Source of the DNA: Syntrophobacterales bacterium
GTDB lineage: Bacteria; Desulfobacterota; Desulfobaccia; Desulfobaccales; 0-14-0-80-60-11
NCBI GenBank assembly: GCA_023229795.1
Contig: JALNYP010000001.1
Coordinates: 62,001-126,000, forward strand
Direction: 5' to 3'
Length of the DNA stretch: 64,000 bases
Below the pieces are notes generated by a model, which saw only the letters and a program-made list of their open reading frames with translations, ran no database searches and was not told the origin of the DNA. Both the position numbers and the translations under genes were made by a program. Shown here piece after piece: positions 62,826-64,000 of the stretch. Within the stretch, counting starts at the first letter, position 1. Each line of letters opens with the position of its first letter.

Positions 62826-63764
62826 ATGCGCGTGGCCAAGGTACTGATAGTATTAGTGGTTCTGCTGAGCGCCGGGTCCGCCTGGGCCGGCGGTCCGTTT
62901 AGCATCAAGATGCCTGTTACCCGTACGGGCATTGATCCCCAGGCGACGACGGTGATCGGCTCGCCCCAGCATCACGTGACCAAAAAAGGCGAGGATCTTC
63001 TGGATGTCGCCCGGAATTACGATCTGGGCTGGACGGAAATCGGCGCCATGTACCGCAGCTGGGACCCCTTCCTGCCCCCCCCGGACGTCAACATGCTGAT
63101 TCCGACCATGTGGATCGTGCCCACCGGCCACAGCGCGCAGATTATCGTCAATACCGGCGAAATGCGGCTGTTTTATTTCGTTAACAATGGCACGCAGGTC
63201 TATACCTATCCCATCGGCATGGGGGTCCTGGACTTTAGAACCCCTACCGGCAATTTTTTCGTGAATCAAAAGAAAGTAAATCCCGACTGGCACATCCCCA
63301 AGCAGCTGCAAAAAAAATACGAGATGGCGGTGATGCCCGCGGGGCCGGATAACCCGATGGGGGCGTATAAGCTCGGCCTGAACTGGGGTGACTACGGCAT
63401 CCACGGCTGCAATTTACCCTGGGCTGTGGGCCGTTTGGTGAGTCATGGCTGCACCCGCCTTTACCCGGAGGATATCAAGAAACTCTTTGCCATGGTGCCG
63501 ATGGGCACCAAGGTGGAGTATATCTACGAGCCGGCGCTCATCGGCTTCCGCCAGGGCCATGTTTATCTGTCGGTGCATGATGACGTCTATTTCAAGATTC
63601 GCTCCATGATCCTGCACGTCCTCGGTATGCTGGAGCAGCGCGGGCTGGCGGATCAGGTAGATCTGCAGAAAGTCATGCAGACGGTGGAAGAGCAAAACGG
63701 GATGCCGGTGGATATCACCAAAAGAGACGCGGGCGCCGGGCGAGCCTCCAGTTCCCTGAGATAG
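62826..63764 (+). CDS. L,D-transpeptidase (YkuD family), exported
   Basis: A 312-residue protein with a signal peptide (about 1-21), a short LysM-like segment (HVTKKGEDLLDVARNYDLG) and a YkuD domain with the catalytic motif (IHGC...LVSHGCTRL; nucleophile Cys in SHGC). Cross-links peptidoglycan at meso-Dap or attaches proteins. It begins 4 bp after mtnA. A paralogue starts at 63820. Confidence 0.93.
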   Translation: MRVAKVLIVLVVLLSAGSAWAGGPFSIKMPVTRTGIDPQATTVIGSPQHHVTKKGEDLLDVARNYDLGWTEIGAMYRSWDPFLPPPDVNMLIPTMWIVPTGHSAQIIVNTGEMRLFYFVNNGTQVYTYPIGMGVLDFRTPTGNFFVNQKKVNPDWHIPKQLQKKYEMAVMPAGPDNPMGAYKLGLNWGDYGIHGCNLPWAVGRLVSHGCTRLYPEDIKKLFAMVPMGTKVEYIYEPALIGFRQGHVYLSVHDDVYFKIRSMILHVLGMLEQRGLADQVDLQKVMQTVEEQNGMPVDITKRDAGAGRASSSLR

Positions 63765-63819
63765 ATTTAAATTGAGAGCCGTAAATAACCTAGACGCAAT
63801 TTCAGGGTTCCGCGCCAGG

Positions 63820-64000
63820 ATGGCGATTCTACGACGGATGAGCCTCATCTGCCTGGCTATCCTGATCCTGGCGGCAGCCCTGCCGGCCGCCGCGGCCGGC
63901 CCTTATCACCTCCGTCTGCCGGATTCTTCCCAAGGTTGCGACCCCGAGGCCCTCACCGTGGTGGGCAGCATTCAGCACTACCGCATCAAGAAGGGCGATG
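63820..64000 (+). CDS. L,D-transpeptidase paralogue, truncated by window end
   Basis: The first 60 codons of a second exported YkuD-type protein: signal peptide (LAILILAAALPAAAAG) and a segment PYHLRLPDSSQGCDPEALTVVG that matches FSIKMPVTRTGIDPQATTVIG of the upstream gene, then HYRIKKGD (LysM-like start). Tandem duplication is evident. ATG 63820 is chosen; ATG 63838 is also possible. Confidence 0.8.
   Translation, partial: MAILRRMSLICLAILILAAALPAAAAGPYHLRLPDSSQGCDPEALTVVGSIQHYRIKKGD

Overview
The window looks like a chromosomal segment of a GC-rich, anaerobic, deltaproteobacterial-type bacterium (Desulfobacterota, plausibly a sulfate reducer or syntroph). The support is a UGA/selenocysteine formate dehydrogenase, a TunR-like tungstate/molybdate regulator (a family described from sulfate reducers) beside a modABC-Mop cluster, multihaem-type cytochrome c genes, an ADP-forming acyl-CoA synthetase, a very large PAS-repeat histidine kinase, and an FmdE-MoeA fusion. 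The taxonomic placement is inference; there is no rRNA gene here.

Layout. 1-8.8 kb: a histidine kinase, purC translationally coupled to a pseudokinase-SPOR membrane protein, CDP-alcohol phosphatidyltransferase plus HAD phosphatase, queD, a small cytochrome c, a K+ channel coupled to a separate cyclic-nucleotide-binding protein, and cdd. 8.9-12.3 kb: a QatB-like/QatC-like pair (QueC-type ATPase) behind a radical SAM gene, with no QatA or QatD beside it. 12.6-16.5 kb: tilS, a response regulator and a membrane histidine kinase. 16.6-25.2 kb: a molybdate/tungstate block (modC, mop, modA, modB, TunR-like regulator with paired palindromes upstream, FmdE-MoeA fusion, Sec-containing fdhA), with a structured leader between fdhA and the fusion gene. 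25.6-29.1 kb: a PEP-CTERM-type secreted protein, a TPR lipoprotein, a cytochrome c and an ABC-2 exporter. 29.4-31.1 kb: a transposase-derived gene whose usual catalytic residues I cannot find. 31.3-38.6 kb: a NarL-type regulator coupled to a 2194-residue kinase. 38.6-43.9 kb: DUF3786, acyl-CoA synthetase, two TauE/SafE permeases and a sirtuin. 44.6 kb: tRNA-Thr(CGT). 44.8-50.9 kb: a complete branched-chain-amino-acid-type ABC importer with an isochorismatase-like hydrolase and a GntR regulator. 51.2-60.1 kb: fabD and a thiamin cluster (thiE, thiM, thiE, thiS, thiH, thiG, thiF) interrupted between thiH and thiG by a foreign-looking pair, an AT-rich HEPN-type gene and an Mrr-like nuclease gene. 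60.3-64 kb: gatB, mtnA and tandem L,D-transpeptidases, the second cut by the window end.

The two most interesting accessory loci are the orphan QatB/QatC pair (8.9-10.9 kb) and the HEPN + Mrr-like pair lodged in the thiamin cluster (56.5-58.1 kb, with its flanking repeats). Several families of dispersed intergenic repeats (hairpins ending CGCCCCTAC, a roughly 140-bp element, a TTCCCAAG palindrome family, and a 7-bp periodic inverted repeat) mark the non-coding spaces. No CRISPR array, rRNA or TPP riboswitch was seen.
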